35,103 nt of DNA, taken from assembly GCA_000431535.1 (NCBI GenBank), contig HF991816.1:1-35103 (forward strand), in the 5' to 3' direction. The position numbers and the translations under genes are program-made. The notes under the pieces were generated by a model, which was given only the letters and a program-made list of their open reading frames with translations, searched no databases and had not been told where the DNA came from. The DNA is from Clostridium sp. CAG:678 (lineage in GTDB: Bacteria > Bacillota > Clostridia > Oscillospirales > Acutalibacteraceae). This document shows, piece after piece, positions 1 through 9,505 of the stretch; the first letter of the stretch is position 1; the number at the start of each line of letters is the position of its first letter.

Positions 1-33
1 GACACCCTGAAACCCGATTGAAAGGAGCGTATA

Positions 34-288
34 ATGATTAAACTTTATCTCACCAAAAGTGAATACAATTATGTCAATGAACTTATGAAAAATCAAATTG
101 AAAAGCTAAAGAAAATGTCACCAACCGAAAGAATAAATTGGTATAACTTTTCTCTTTTTAACAAACCCATCAATTTTACTAAAGAAATAGACAATACAAT
201 CTATACAGTCAATACTCATTTTAATGAAAACTCAACAGAAAGCATTGAAGAAAAGACAGTCCGTATTTTAGAACAGACAGAAAAGTAA
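34..288 (+). CDS. TnpW-like transposon-encoded small protein
   Basis: An 84-residue protein. Its C-terminal part (about residues 50-84, including IDNTIYTVNTHF and STESIEEKTVRI) resembles the small TnpW family found beside serine recombinases in Tn4451-like elements. The family is usually only about 50-60 residues. The N-terminal 45 residues here are charged, look helical, and are not something I recognise. The ATG is preceded by AAAGGAG at a good distance, so the long start is well supported. It lies 100 bases upstream of the recombinase on the same strand. Its biochemical role is unknown; an accessory role in excision or regulation is only inference. Confidence 0.6.
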   Translation: MIKLYLTKSEYNYVNELMKNQIEKLKKMSPTERINWYNFSLFNKPINFTKEIDNTIYTVNTHFNENSTESIEEKTVRILEQTEK

Positions 289-298
289 TATCAAAATT

Positions 299-2044
<1,746 letters not shown>

Positions 2045-2060
2045 AATCATTGAAGCCCTG

Positions 2061-2088
2061 CGAGCACCCTCTTTATCAAGGGTGCTCG
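2061..2088. repeat. Perfect 10-bp inverted repeat at the element/host junction
   Basis: CGAGCACCCT at 2061-2070 pairs perfectly with 2079-2088 around an 8-base loop. It begins one base beyond the plsY stop. On the minus strand it has no U-tract after it. On the plus strand only TTT follows. It may be the former plsY terminator stem, an attachment-site feature, or a weak plus-strand terminator for the recombinase. Confidence 0.55.
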
Positions 2089-2089
2089 T

Positions 2090-2773
2090 TTAACGGCGCT
2101 TTTTTTTGCTGGAGCTTGAAAGAGAAATCTTATTTTCTGTACCCTTTATTAATCTTTTTATATTTTCTCTGTGCGCCACAATTACGATTATGGTAAACAG
2201 GAGCGCAACAGCACATAGTAACCAATCTTGATAAAAAGCAATAATAAGGACAGGATAAAACACAGCTATAACGATAGATCCCAGACTGACCCATTTGGAA
2301 ACGGCAATCACAAGCACAAAAATAACAAACAGAATCAGCGCTATACGCCAATCAACCAGGATAACCATGCCTGTACATGCCGCCATTCCTTTTCCTCCTT
2401 TGAATTTAAAAAACACAGGAAAGATATGGCCAAGCACTGCAAAAAAACCGGCAAATTCTTTATACAACATGATCTGCCTGATCTCTTGCGCGCTTTCTGG
2501 AATAGCAAAAAGATATTTCATAGGCGCGCCGAGGATAGCAAACGTAATCATAATAGCGGCGGCTACCTTTAAAATATCCCCGATCATAGTGATCACTGCA
2601 AACCGTTTGCCGTAAGTTCTGAGCATGTTGGTTGCCCCGGCATTACCGCTGCCGGATTCCCGGATATCTTTTTTTGCAAGTAACTTGGAAAAAATGATGG
2701 AAAAATTCAAACTGCCCAAAAGATATGAAAGAAGAACAACCAATACGTATTTTAGAATCAGAGCGGAAGTCAT
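2090..2773 (-). CDS. plsY: Glycerol-3-phosphate acyltransferase PlsY
   Basis: A membrane acyltransferase that uses acyl-phosphate (made by PlsX) to acylate sn-glycerol-3-phosphate, giving lysophosphatidate, the first step of phospholipid synthesis. It has several hydrophobic segments and the family motifs: SGNAGATN near residue 45, GHIFPVFFKFKGGKG near 115, and a conserved block around the late loop. The 227-residue length is slightly above the usual 190-215 because of a basic, serine-rich tail (SSSSKKKRR). The ATG at 2773 shares a base with the der stop (TGATG). A GTG one codon earlier is possible, with GGGGAG upstream. It is co-transcribed with der. The element lies directly beyond its stop. 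Confidence 0.95.
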   Translation of the reverse strand: MTSALILKYVLVVLLSYLLGSLNFSIIFSKLLAKKDIRESGSGNAGATNMLRTYGKRFAVITMIGDILKVAAAIMITFAILGAPMKYLFAIPESAQEIRQIMLYKEFAGFFAVLGHIFPVFFKFKGGKGMAACTGMVILVDWRIALILFVIFVLVIAVSKWVSLGSIVIAVFYPVLIIAFYQDWLLCAVALLFTIIVIVAHRENIKRLIKGTENKISLSSSSKKKRR

Positions 2774-4101
2774 CACTTTCTGCCCTCTCCCCTTTCTCGA
2801 ATAATAAATCTTACGGGCGTTCCATCCAGCCCGAAAACTTCTCTGATCTGGTTTTCCAGATATCTTTGATAAGAAAAGTGGAAAAGTTCCGAATTATTTA
2901 CAAAGAAAACGAATGTGGGCGGTCTGGTGGATGCCTGCGTCATATAATAGATTCTAAGCCTTTTGCCTTTATCCGTTGGCGGCTGAACGCGGGATGTAGC
3001 CTCTGCAAGCACTTCGTTAAGCTTACCTGTAGAAATCCGCATGGAATTCTGTGAATGCACAAACGCGATCAGATCAAACAGTTTATCCAGCCGCTGCCCT
3101 GTTTTAGCCGATATGAACAAGACAGGAGCATAAGACATAAACGAAAAGTCAGTGCTGAGTTTTTTCTTATAGTTTTTCATGGTGTCGGAATCTTTCTCAA
3201 CAGCATCCCACTTGTTTACCGCTATAATACAGGCCTTTCCCGCTTCAAGCGCAATACCTGCAATCTTGGAATCCTGCTCTGTAAACCCTTCTACGGCATC
3301 GATCATAATTACGCAGACATTTGCCCGCTCCACAGCAGATCTTGCGCGAATTACGCTGAATCGTTCAATCGCATCCGTTACTTTGCTTTTCCTGCGAATC
3401 CCTGCCGTATCAATAAAATTAAATTTTCCAAAAGCATTTTCCACAAAAGTATCTGTCGTATCTCTGGTTGTGCCGGCAATATCGGAAACGATCGCTCTGT
3501 TTTCTCCGCAGATTCTATTAATCAAAGAGGATTTGCCCACGTTTGGCTTACCGATAACAGCAACGTGAATGATCTCATCATTTTCCTCATCATTAGTATT
3601 CTCATTCGGAAGATATTTTATAACTTCATCCAGCAGGTCGCCTGTGCCGTGACCGTGTACAGAAGAAACCGCAAACGGGTCGCCAAGACCAAGATTATAA
3701 AATTCATAAAATTCAGCCGGAGGCGCGCCGATACTGTCACACTTATTCACACACAATACAATCGGTTTTCCGCTTTTTTGGAGCATAGACGCCACTTCAC
3801 TGTCCGCAGCTAAAATGCCGGTTGTAACGTCTGTTACAAAAATAATCACATCCGCTGTTTCGATTGCAATATCCGCCTGGGCACGCATTTGTTTTAAAAT
3901 CACGTCGTCCGAATACGGCTCTATACCGCCTGTATCAATCAGCAAAAATTTGTGCCCCAGCCATTCGCAATCACCGTAGATACGGTCTCTTGTAACGCCG
4001 GGCGTATCATCCACAATGGAAATCCGCGATCCCGTAAGTTTATTAAAGAGCGTAGATTTGCCAACATTCGGCCTGCCTACGATTGCAACGGTGCCGTTCA
4101 C
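2773..4101 (-). CDS. der: Ribosome biogenesis GTPase Der (EngA)
   Basis: An essential double-GTPase that helps 50S subunit maturation. Two G domains in tandem are visible: G1 motifs GRPNVGKS at residues 9-16 and GKPNVGKS at 184-191, each with its DTxG motif (DTGG, DTAG) and NKxD motif (NKCD, NKWD), followed by the C-terminal KH-like domain. I place the start at a GTG (4101) giving 442 residues. An ATG 18 bases earlier would put AAAGGAGGG inside the coding region, whereas that sequence is an ideal ribosome binding site for the GTG. A strong terminator-like hairpin lies just upstream after rpmF. The stop overlaps the plsY start, which indicates translational coupling. Confidence 0.96.
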   Translation of the reverse strand: MNGTVAIVGRPNVGKSTLFNKLTGSRISIVDDTPGVTRDRIYGDCEWLGHKFLLIDTGGIEPYSDDVILKQMRAQADIAIETADVIIFVTDVTTGILAADSEVASMLQKSGKPIVLCVNKCDSIGAPPAEFYEFYNLGLGDPFAVSSVHGHGTGDLLDEVIKYLPNENTNDEENDEIIHVAVIGKPNVGKSSLINRICGENRAIVSDIAGTTRDTTDTFVENAFGKFNFIDTAGIRRKSKVTDAIERFSVIRARSAVERANVCVIMIDAVEGFTEQDSKIAGIALEAGKACIIAVNKWDAVEKDSDTMKNYKKKLSTDFSFMSYAPVLFISAKTGQRLDKLFDLIAFVHSQNSMRISTGKLNEVLAEATSRVQPPTDKGKRLRIYYMTQASTRPPTFVFFVNNSELFHFSYQRYLENQIREVFGLDGTPVRFIIRERGEGRK

Positions 4102-4125
4102 AGCAATCCCTCCTTTCAAAGCAAT

Positions 4126-4162
4126 GAAAAAGAAAGGCGGACATATTTGTAATATGCCCGCC
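4126..4162 (-). terminator. Intrinsic terminator after rpmF
   Basis: On the minus strand a 12-bp stem with one G-U pair (4151-4162 with 4136-4147) and a 3-base loop is followed by TTTCTTTTTC (4126-4135). It separates rpmF from der, yet ends only about 10 bases before the der ribosome binding site. Confidence 0.85.
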
Positions 4163-4177
4163 CGAAATGTTCAGAAC

Positions 4178-4363
4178 TTATGCTTCTTCTTTAACAACAA
4201 CCTGTTTGCCGTTATAATATCCGCAGTTAGAGCATACTTTGTGCGATACTGTGTATGCGCCGCAGTTTGAGCACTTAACAAGTGTTGGTGCACTCATCTT
4301 CCAAACGTTTGAACGTCTCTTATTCTTTCTTGCTGTAGAAGTTCTTCTCTTTGGTACTGCCAT
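4178..4363 (-). CDS. rpmF: 50S ribosomal protein L32
   Basis: A 61-residue small ribosomal protein of the large subunit. The basic N-terminus ([17 protein letters not shown]) is diagnostic, and two cysteine pairs (CSNCGAY near 32 and CSNCGYY near 45) make this the zinc-binding form. AAGGAGG lies upstream of the ATG. It follows yceD by 34 bases and is transcribed from the same promoter, an order conserved across bacteria. A strong terminator follows. Confidence 0.98.
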   Translation of the reverse strand: MAVPKRRTSTARKNKRRSNVWKMSAPTLVKCSNCGAYTVSHKVCSNCGYYNGKQVVVKEEA

Positions 4364-4397
4364 CGTTATTGCCTCCTTAATTTATAATCAATATAAC

Positions 4398-4904
4398 TTA
4401 TTGTTCATCAAGCAACTGCAGAAGAGCTTCCATACGCGGATCAACATCTTTCTTGCAGCCACAATCCCCTAAGTTCAGGTTTTTGCCGCACTTATAGCAA
4501 AGACCTTTGCAATCCGGCTTGCAAAGAATTTTAGACGGCAAAAACAAGTTGACTTCCTCTGTTATAAACTCATCCAGATCAAGCACGCCGCTCGGAACGA
4601 TTACATATTCATCAAAATCTGCATCTGAATCATTTGCAAGTCTGGAAACAAGAATTTTTTTAACAGGAAAATCCATATCCTTGATGATCTCTTCAGCACA
4701 GCGGTCGCAAAAGCCAAAAAATTTGAAAGAAACTTTTACATCCAAAAAAACAACGCCGGCCTTGGCATATACCGAACCTTTGACCTTGGCCCCGTTTTTG
4801 ATGGGATTATATGTGCTGTAGACAAGATCCTCTAAATTGAGTGTGTAGTCTATTTTAATGGGCTTTGTATCTCCGTTAAACAGATTCGAAACATCAATTT
4901 TCAT
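4398..4904 (-). CDS. yceD: DUF177 (YceD-like) protein
   Basis: A 168-residue DUF177 protein. The family is linked to 23S rRNA and ribosome metabolism and is almost always placed immediately before rpmF, as here. Two cysteine clusters stand out: CDRCAEE near the middle, and a C-terminal CKPDCKGLCYKCG / CGC set that probably binds metal. The ATG at 4904 is chosen because GAGGTG sits seven bases before it. A longer frame upstream would run into the promoter. The precise molecular role of YceD is not settled. Confidence 0.92.
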   Translation of the reverse strand: MKIDVSNLFNGDTKPIKIDYTLNLEDLVYSTYNPIKNGAKVKGSVYAKAGVVFLDVKVSFKFFGFCDRCAEEIIKDMDFPVKKILVSRLANDSDADFDEYVIVPSGVLDLDEFITEEVNLFLPSKILCKPDCKGLCYKCGKNLNLGDCGCKKDVDPRMEALLQLLDEQ

Positions 4905-4932
4905 AAAGCCACACCTCATCTGCACTTTTAGT

Positions 4933-4961
4933 ATTATATATATAAGAAAACTTTTTGTCAA
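4933..4961 (-). promoter_or_regulatory. Consensus sigma-A promoter for yceD-rpmF
   Basis: On the minus strand TTGACA (4956-4961) and TATAAT (4933-4938) are separated by exactly 17 bases. Both hexamers match the consensus perfectly. The start of yceD lies 29 bases beyond the -10 box, which fits strong, constitutive ribosomal-protein expression. Confidence 0.92.
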
Positions 4962-5007
4962 TAGTAAAATTAAAATTATTCAGGTTAAGAAATTCAAAAT
5001 ATTCATT

Positions 5008-5037
5008 AAAAACAAAAGCCGCTGAAAACAGCGGCTT
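5008..5037 (-). terminator. Intrinsic terminator after the P-loop gene
   Basis: On the minus strand a perfect 9-bp stem AAGCCGCTG (5029-5037 with 5016-5024) and a TTTT loop are followed by TTGTTTTT. It lies 10 bases past the stop of the upstream gene and isolates the yceD promoter. Confidence 0.9.
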
Positions 5038-5046
5038 AAGATTCAA

Positions 5047-5463
5047 TCAAAGTTCTTCGCAATAATCAAAGATCTCTACGGGAAGATCTTCCTTATCGCA
5101 GCTGATCGTGAAATAGAAATTAACATCGGTTGCTTCCGAAAGTTCAGAAAGCATATCAAAGAACTGCGGAAGTTTGGAATAATCACGGCCTACGATCTTG
5201 AACGTAGCGTCAATAAGAACATCGGTAACATCATAGTTTCCGGCACAGATACCGGCAAGGAATCCGTAAAAAGCCTTGCAGCCGCTGATTCTGTAAGTTT
5301 CTGTTTCAAGAAGCCTTGCTTTTGAAGAGATATCATAGGTCAGTTTCGGCTCTTTCTCCACACAAACAACATTGCCGTCTGAATTTTCAACGCAGGAATT
5401 TACAAGGTCAACAAGTTTTTTTGTTTTTCCGGAACCTTTATTTCCGATAATAAGTTTTATCAT
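5047..5463 (-). CDS. Uncharacterised P-loop ATPase-like protein
   Basis: A 138-residue soluble protein whose family I cannot name. It begins directly with a Walker A motif (GNKGSGKT, residues 7-14). A hydrophobic strand ending in aspartate (VTDVLIDATF, about 77-86) could serve as Walker B. The fold may be a minimal P-loop domain with nothing else attached. TTGGAGG lies before the ATG. It follows pgi by 50 bases and may be co-transcribed with it, and it ends at a clear terminator. No partner or substrate can be inferred from the neighbours. Confidence 0.85.
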   Translation of the reverse strand: MIKLIIGNKGSGKTKKLVDLVNSCVENSDGNVVCVEKEPKLTYDISSKARLLETETYRISGCKAFYGFLAGICAGNYDVTDVLIDATFKIVGRDYSKLPQFFDMLSELSEATDVNFYFTISCDKEDLPVEIFDYCEEL

Positions 5464-5513
5464 TTATTATTCCTCCAAGGTTAAAATCAAATTTTAATTC
5501 CAACTATATATTA

Positions 5514-6860
5514 TCATATACCAAGTTCTTTTTCAAGTTTTTCTTTTTCGCTTTCATAACCGGGTTTTCCGAGAAGCGCAAACATATTCTTTTTATAGCT
5601 TTCAACGCCAGGCTGGTTAAACGGATTGACGCCAAGCATGTAGCCGGAAACGGCACAGGCCTTTTCAAAAAAGTAAATGAGATAACCGACGTTTTCTTCT
5701 GTAATGGCAGAAGATTCAAGCACAAGATTTGCAACGCCGCCCTCTGTATGTGCAAGCAGCGTGCCCTGTCTTGCCTTTTCATTGATATAACTCATGGTTT
5801 TTCCGGCAAGGAAATTTAAGCCGTCTATATTGCCTTCTTCTGCCTCAACCGTGAAATCTGAAAGCGGTTTATTAAACTTAATACAAGTCTCAAACATAAG
5901 ACCGGAACCGCTTTCCTGAATATACTGACCAACAGAATGAAGATCTGTTGAAAATACGCAGGAAACAGGATACAGACCTTTGCCGTCCTTTCCTTCGCTT
6001 TCAGCAAAAAGCTGCTTAAGCCACTCGTTAAACATCGTCATACAGGGCTCATAACAAATGAAACATTCCAACTTTTTGCCCATTTCATAGAAACAGTTTC
6101 TGATAACTGCATATTTCAGGCAATCATTTTCTGCAATCTTTTCACTGTTCAGACTGTCCTGCGCATATTTTGCGCCGTTCATCAGTGCTTGGATATCAAT
6201 GCCGGCGCAGGCAATCGGAAGAAGACCTACTGCGGTAAGTACAGAATATCTGCCGCCGACATCGTCCGGAACAACAAAGGTCTCATAACCTTCTTTATCT
6301 GCAAGTTCTTTAAGCGTGCCTTTTGCTTTATCCGTTGTGCAGAAAATGCGTTTTGCAGCTTCTTCCTTAGAATATTTTTGATTAACAAGTTCACGGAATA
6401 CACGAAACGCAATAGCAGGCTCCGTTGTAGTGCCGCTCTTGGAAATGACGTTTACGCAGATATCCTTGCCCTCACAAACAGCAAGCACATCATTAAGCAT
6501 AGCTGGGCTGATACTGTTTCCGATAAAATAGATCTGCGGCGTATCTTTGGCAAGCGCATTATAATTAGAAGATCTGAGCGCCTCAATAACCGCTCTTGCG
6601 CCGAGGTATGAGCCGCCGATACCGATAACTACAAGCACATCGCAGTTCTTTTTAATATAATCAGCCGCTTTTTCTATACGCGCAAACTCCTCTTTGTCAT
6701 AATCTGTCGGCAATGTTACCCAGCCTAAAAAGTCGTTTCCAGCGCCGTTTTTTGCATGAAGCGTTCTAAGGGCTTGAACACCTCTTTCGGCATGATCGGC
6801 AATTACTTTTTCCGAAAGAAATTTTTCCGTGTATTTATTAATAAGTTTTACTTTTTCCAT
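5514..6860 (-). CDS. pgi: Glucose-6-phosphate isomerase
   Basis: A cytosolic glycolytic enzyme interconverting glucose-6-phosphate and fructose-6-phosphate. Recognisable motifs are [11 protein letters not shown], the phosphate-binding [10 protein letters not shown], the signature [14 protein letters not shown], and the catalytic-region QYIQESGSG. The 448-residue length is that of the Gram-positive short form. The ATG at 6860 has AGAGG eight bases upstream. A GTG seven codons earlier would include this site, so it is rejected as the start. A good promoter sits 38-66 bases upstream, between dacF and pgi. Confidence 0.97.
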   Translation of the reverse strand: MEKVKLINKYTEKFLSEKVIADHAERGVQALRTLHAKNGAGNDFLGWVTLPTDYDKEEFARIEKAADYIKKNCDVLVVIGIGGSYLGARAVIEALRSSNYNALAKDTPQIYFIGNSISPAMLNDVLAVCEGKDICVNVISKSGTTTEPAIAFRVFRELVNQKYSKEEAAKRIFCTTDKAKGTLKELADKEGYETFVVPDDVGGRYSVLTAVGLLPIACAGIDIQALMNGAKYAQDSLNSEKIAENDCLKYAVIRNCFYEMGKKLECFICYEPCMTMFNEWLKQLFAESEGKDGKGLYPVSCVFSTDLHSVGQYIQESGSGLMFETCIKFNKPLSDFTVEAEEGNIDGLNFLAGKTMSYINEKARQGTLLAHTEGGVANLVLESSAITEENVGYLIYFFEKACAVSGYMLGVNPFNQPGVESYKKNMFALLGKPGYESEKEKLEKELGI

Positions 6861-6897
6861 ATATAAATCCTCTCTTATCACATATTGTCAATTGCCT

Positions 6898-6926
6898 ATT
6901 CTACAACAAAAGGCGCGTATAATCAA
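6898..6926 (-). promoter_or_regulatory. Candidate sigma-A promoter of pgi
   Basis: On the minus strand TTGATT (6921-6926) and TAGAAT (6898-6903) are separated by 17 bases. They lie between the dacF stop and the pgi start. Confidence 0.65.
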
Positions 6927-6936
6927 CTGTTTTTTG

Positions 6937-8088
6937 TTAAATATTAAACATGATTTCTTTAAAAATATATGAAAAACTGATCTTTCCAACAGATTTTCCG
7001 GCATAAAGTTTAATTGTTTTTATGGTTTCACTTCCGGATTTTATAGTGATCTCACCCAGAACATCCCCTTCAGCAATGGGTGCCGCAACCGATGGCTCGA
7101 TCTTATATTCATACGAAACCTCGCCGCTCCCCTTTTTAACAAGAAGCTTGTTGGTTTCATCATAAACCGGCACAATAGATTTTTCTATACCGTTTTTTAT
7201 CTTGACTGCCGTGATCTGCGATGCATCTACCTGCGGCGCAACAACCTGATAATTTGCGAAACCATAATCCAGCATATTGGAGGCGCTGTTGAATCTGCCT
7301 TCACTGGTTTGAGCACCTAAAACAACAGAAATGAGATTCATGCCGTCTCTCTCCGCTGTGGCGCACACACAAAAACCAGCTTTTGACGTTGTGCCAGTCT
7401 TAAGACCGGTTATACCGGAATAAGAATTGACAAGTTTATTTGTGTTATTCAGTTCCGTCTCTCCATCACGAAGATAATCCAACCATATCGTGGTGTAATT
7501 TTTGATCAGATCATGCTGCATCACTTCACGTGCCATAACCGCAATATCATAAGCGCAGGAGTAGTGGTTGACGGCCGTATCGTCAAGCCCTGTGCAGTTT
7601 TCAAAATTCGTGTTTTCCAGCCCGAGTTCTTTGGCGCGTTCATTCATCATGGTTACAAAAGATGTGGTAGAACCCGCAATGTGTTCTGCAAGTGCTGTGC
7701 ACGCATCATTTGCAGAGGCGACGGCAACCGCTTTTAAAAGTTCATCGACCGTCATTTTTTCGCCCTCCTCAAGCCAGATCTGCGAACCGCCCATCGCAAC
7801 AGCATTTTTGCTTGTAACCACTTCATCATCCAGTGAGATTTTGCCGCTTTCAATTGCCTCAAGAATGAGCAGCATACTCATCACTTTGGTAACCGATGCA
7901 GGTGAAAGATGCTCATACGCATTTTTTTCATATAGGATATCGCCCGTATCCGCACACATTAGTATGGAAGATTTAGACAGATCCTCAAAAGGCGCATTGC
8001 TGCTGTTTTCTTTCTCTGCCGCAAAACAGTTTAAAGGGGAAAAAAACGCCATGATTATACATAAACATAACGGAACAATTTTCTTCAT
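6937..8088 (-). CDS. dacF: D-alanyl-D-alanine carboxypeptidase (DacF-type)
   Basis: A 383-residue class C, low-molecular-weight penicillin-binding protein that trims the terminal D-alanine from peptidoglycan stem peptides outside the membrane. It has an N-terminal signal peptide ending near CFAA, then active-site motifs SVTK (65-68), SAN (126-128) and KTG (231-233), followed by a C-terminal beta domain (PBP5_C-like) and a possible amphipathic anchoring tail. The ATG at 8088 is chosen because it starts the signal peptide and has GAAAGGA upstream. The annotatable frame extends 26 codons further without support. It is divergent from mtaB. The forespore role of B. subtilis DacF is known, but I see no sporulation promoter here. 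Confidence 0.93.
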   Translation of the reverse strand: MKKIVPLCLCIIMAFFSPLNCFAAEKENSSNAPFEDLSKSSILMCADTGDILYEKNAYEHLSPASVTKVMSMLLILEAIESGKISLDDEVVTSKNAVAMGGSQIWLEEGEKMTVDELLKAVAVASANDACTALAEHIAGSTTSFVTMMNERAKELGLENTNFENCTGLDDTAVNHYSCAYDIAVMAREVMQHDLIKNYTTIWLDYLRDGETELNNTNKLVNSYSGITGLKTGTTSKAGFCVCATAERDGMNLISVVLGAQTSEGRFNSASNMLDYGFANYQVVAPQVDASQITAVKIKNGIEKSIVPVYDETNKLLVKKGSGEVSYEYKIEPSVAAPIAEGDVLGEITIKSGSETIKTIKLYAGKSVGKISFSYIFKEIMFNI

Positions 8089-8147
8089 ATCAAACAAATC
8101 CTTTCGCATAAAGCAAAATAAATCAATACATTCATATTCATATGTTA

Positions 8148-8176
8148 TTGATAAAATTCCTTTCATTTGTTATAAT
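8148..8176 (+). promoter_or_regulatory. Sigma-A promoter of mtaB
   Basis: TTGATA (8148-8153) and a perfect TATAAT (8171-8176) are separated by 17 bases. They lie 36 bases before the mtaB start, in the dacF-mtaB divergent region. Confidence 0.85.
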
Positions 8177-8212
8177 CATTAAGAATTCAACAGCAAAGTT
8201 GGAGGATCGAAA

Positions 8213-9505
8213 ATGAAAGCAGCATTTTACACGCTCGGATGCAAGGTGAATCAAGCAGAGAGCGAATATATGGCGGAACTTTTACAGAAAGCGGGATTTG
8301 AGATTGTCAACCCAAACGATGAAGCGGATTATTACATCGTCAATTCCTGCACAGTAACGGCAACAGCGGATCAAAAAACGAGGCAGAGCGTTCGCCGTTT
8401 TAAAAGGAAACACCCAAACAGCACAGTCATATTGACCGGCTGTATGCCGCAGGCTTTTCCGAAAGACGCCGAAAAACTGGAGCAGGCAGATATCGTTTTG
8501 GGAAATAAGAACGACAATGATATTCTGGATTTAATCAATAAACACACTGCACAAAAAAACAGAATCATCCGTTTAAGCGAACACCAAAACGGTGAAAAAT
8601 TTGCACCGTGCAGCGTTCGTGCTTTTGGCGGACGGGTCAGAGCATTTGTTAAGATCGAAGACGGCTGCGACAGATTCTGCTCTTACTGTATTATTCCAAA
8701 AAGCCGCGGAAGAGTTAGATCAAAACCTTTAGAAGATTTAAAACAAGAAGTAACAGATCTTGCCGCAAATGGGATAAAAGAGGTTGTGTTGGTGGGAATC
8801 AACCTGTCCGCATACGGAAAAGGCACAGACTTCAACATTGCAGACGCAGTTGAAACCTGTGCCGGAGTCAACGGTATTTCAAGAATAAGACTCGGAAGCC
8901 TGGAGCCCGATCACATTACAGATAGTATTATCAGCAGACTCTCTACAGTACACAAATTCTGCCCACAGTTTCATATTTCACTGCAAAGCGGATGCAATAA
9001 AACACTGAAAAACATGAATCGGCATTACACCGCCGAAGAGTATGAAGAACTGTGCAATAAACTGCGTGCCGCTTTTAAAGACTGTTCTCTTACCACAGAT
9101 GTCATGGTGGGTTTTCATGAGGAAACGGAGCAGGACTTTGAGGAAAGCCTTGCTTTTGTGAAAAGAATCCGCTTTGAAAAAGTGCACGTTTTCCCCTATT
9201 CGGAAAGAACAGGAACTGCCGCATCCAAACGCGGTGATTCCGTTTCAAAGCAGGAAAAAGACCGTCGGGCATCCGTAATGATAGCAGAAACGGAAAAGAT
9301 ACGTCAAAGCTATCTGAAAAGCCAAATCGGGAAAGAGGTACAGCTGCTTGTGGAAGGCAGAGTAAACAGCGAATATCTGCGCGGCTATACGAAAAATTAC
9401 CTTCCGGTGCTTTTAAAAAGCGCGCAGGATCTAACCGGCTGTGAAACAGATTGTATTATACAGTCTGTAAAAAACGATGAATGCATCGCTAATTTAGATT
9501 TTTAA
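8213..9505 (+). CDS. mtaB: tRNA t6A37 methylthiotransferase MtaB
   Basis: A 430-residue radical-SAM methylthiotransferase that converts t6A to ms2t6A at position 37 of ANN-decoding tRNAs. The N-terminal MTTase domain has cysteines 10, 46 and 77 for the auxiliary iron-sulfur cluster (LGCKVNQAE, NSCTVT, TGCMPQ). The radical SAM motif CDRFCSYC is at 152-159. A TRAM-like RNA-binding segment occupies roughly the last 65 residues. LGCKVNQ and overall length fit MtaB rather than MiaB or RimO. GGAGG lies eight bases before the ATG. Its 3' end overlaps the convergent downstream gene by 17 bases. Confidence 0.95.
   Translation: MKAAFYTLGCKVNQAESEYMAELLQKAGFEIVNPNDEADYYIVNSCTVTATADQKTRQSVRRFKRKHPNSTVILTGCMPQAFPKDAEKLEQADIVLGNKNDNDILDLINKHTAQKNRIIRLSEHQNGEKFAPCSVRAFGGRVRAFVKIEDGCDRFCSYCIIPKSRGRVRSKPLEDLKQEVTDLAANGIKEVVLVGINLSAYGKGTDFNIADAVETCAGVNGISRIRLGSLEPDHITDSIISRLSTVHKFCPQFHISLQSGCNKTLKNMNRHYTAEEYEELCNKLRAAFKDCSLTTDVMVGFHEETEQDFEESLAFVKRIRFEKVHVFPYSERTGTAASKRGDSVSKQEKDRRASVMIAETEKIRQSYLKSQIGKEVQLLVEGRVNSEYLRGYTKNYLPVLLKSAQDLTGCETDCIIQSVKNDECIANLDF

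Noticed and set aside
2773-2776. GTG start for plsY at 2776
   Set aside because: The next codon is ATG and overlaps the der stop in the common TGATG form, so ATG is preferred, though GTG is not excluded.
3055-3813. Long plus-strand open frame opposite der
   Set aside because: It is the antisense shadow of der. It has no domain, no start signals and unusual composition.
5481-5497. TTAAAAT-CAA-ATTTTAA inverted repeat between pgi and the P-loop gene
   Set aside because: Purely A/T arms in an A/T-rich gap carry little information and there is no U-tract, so neither operator nor terminator is supported.
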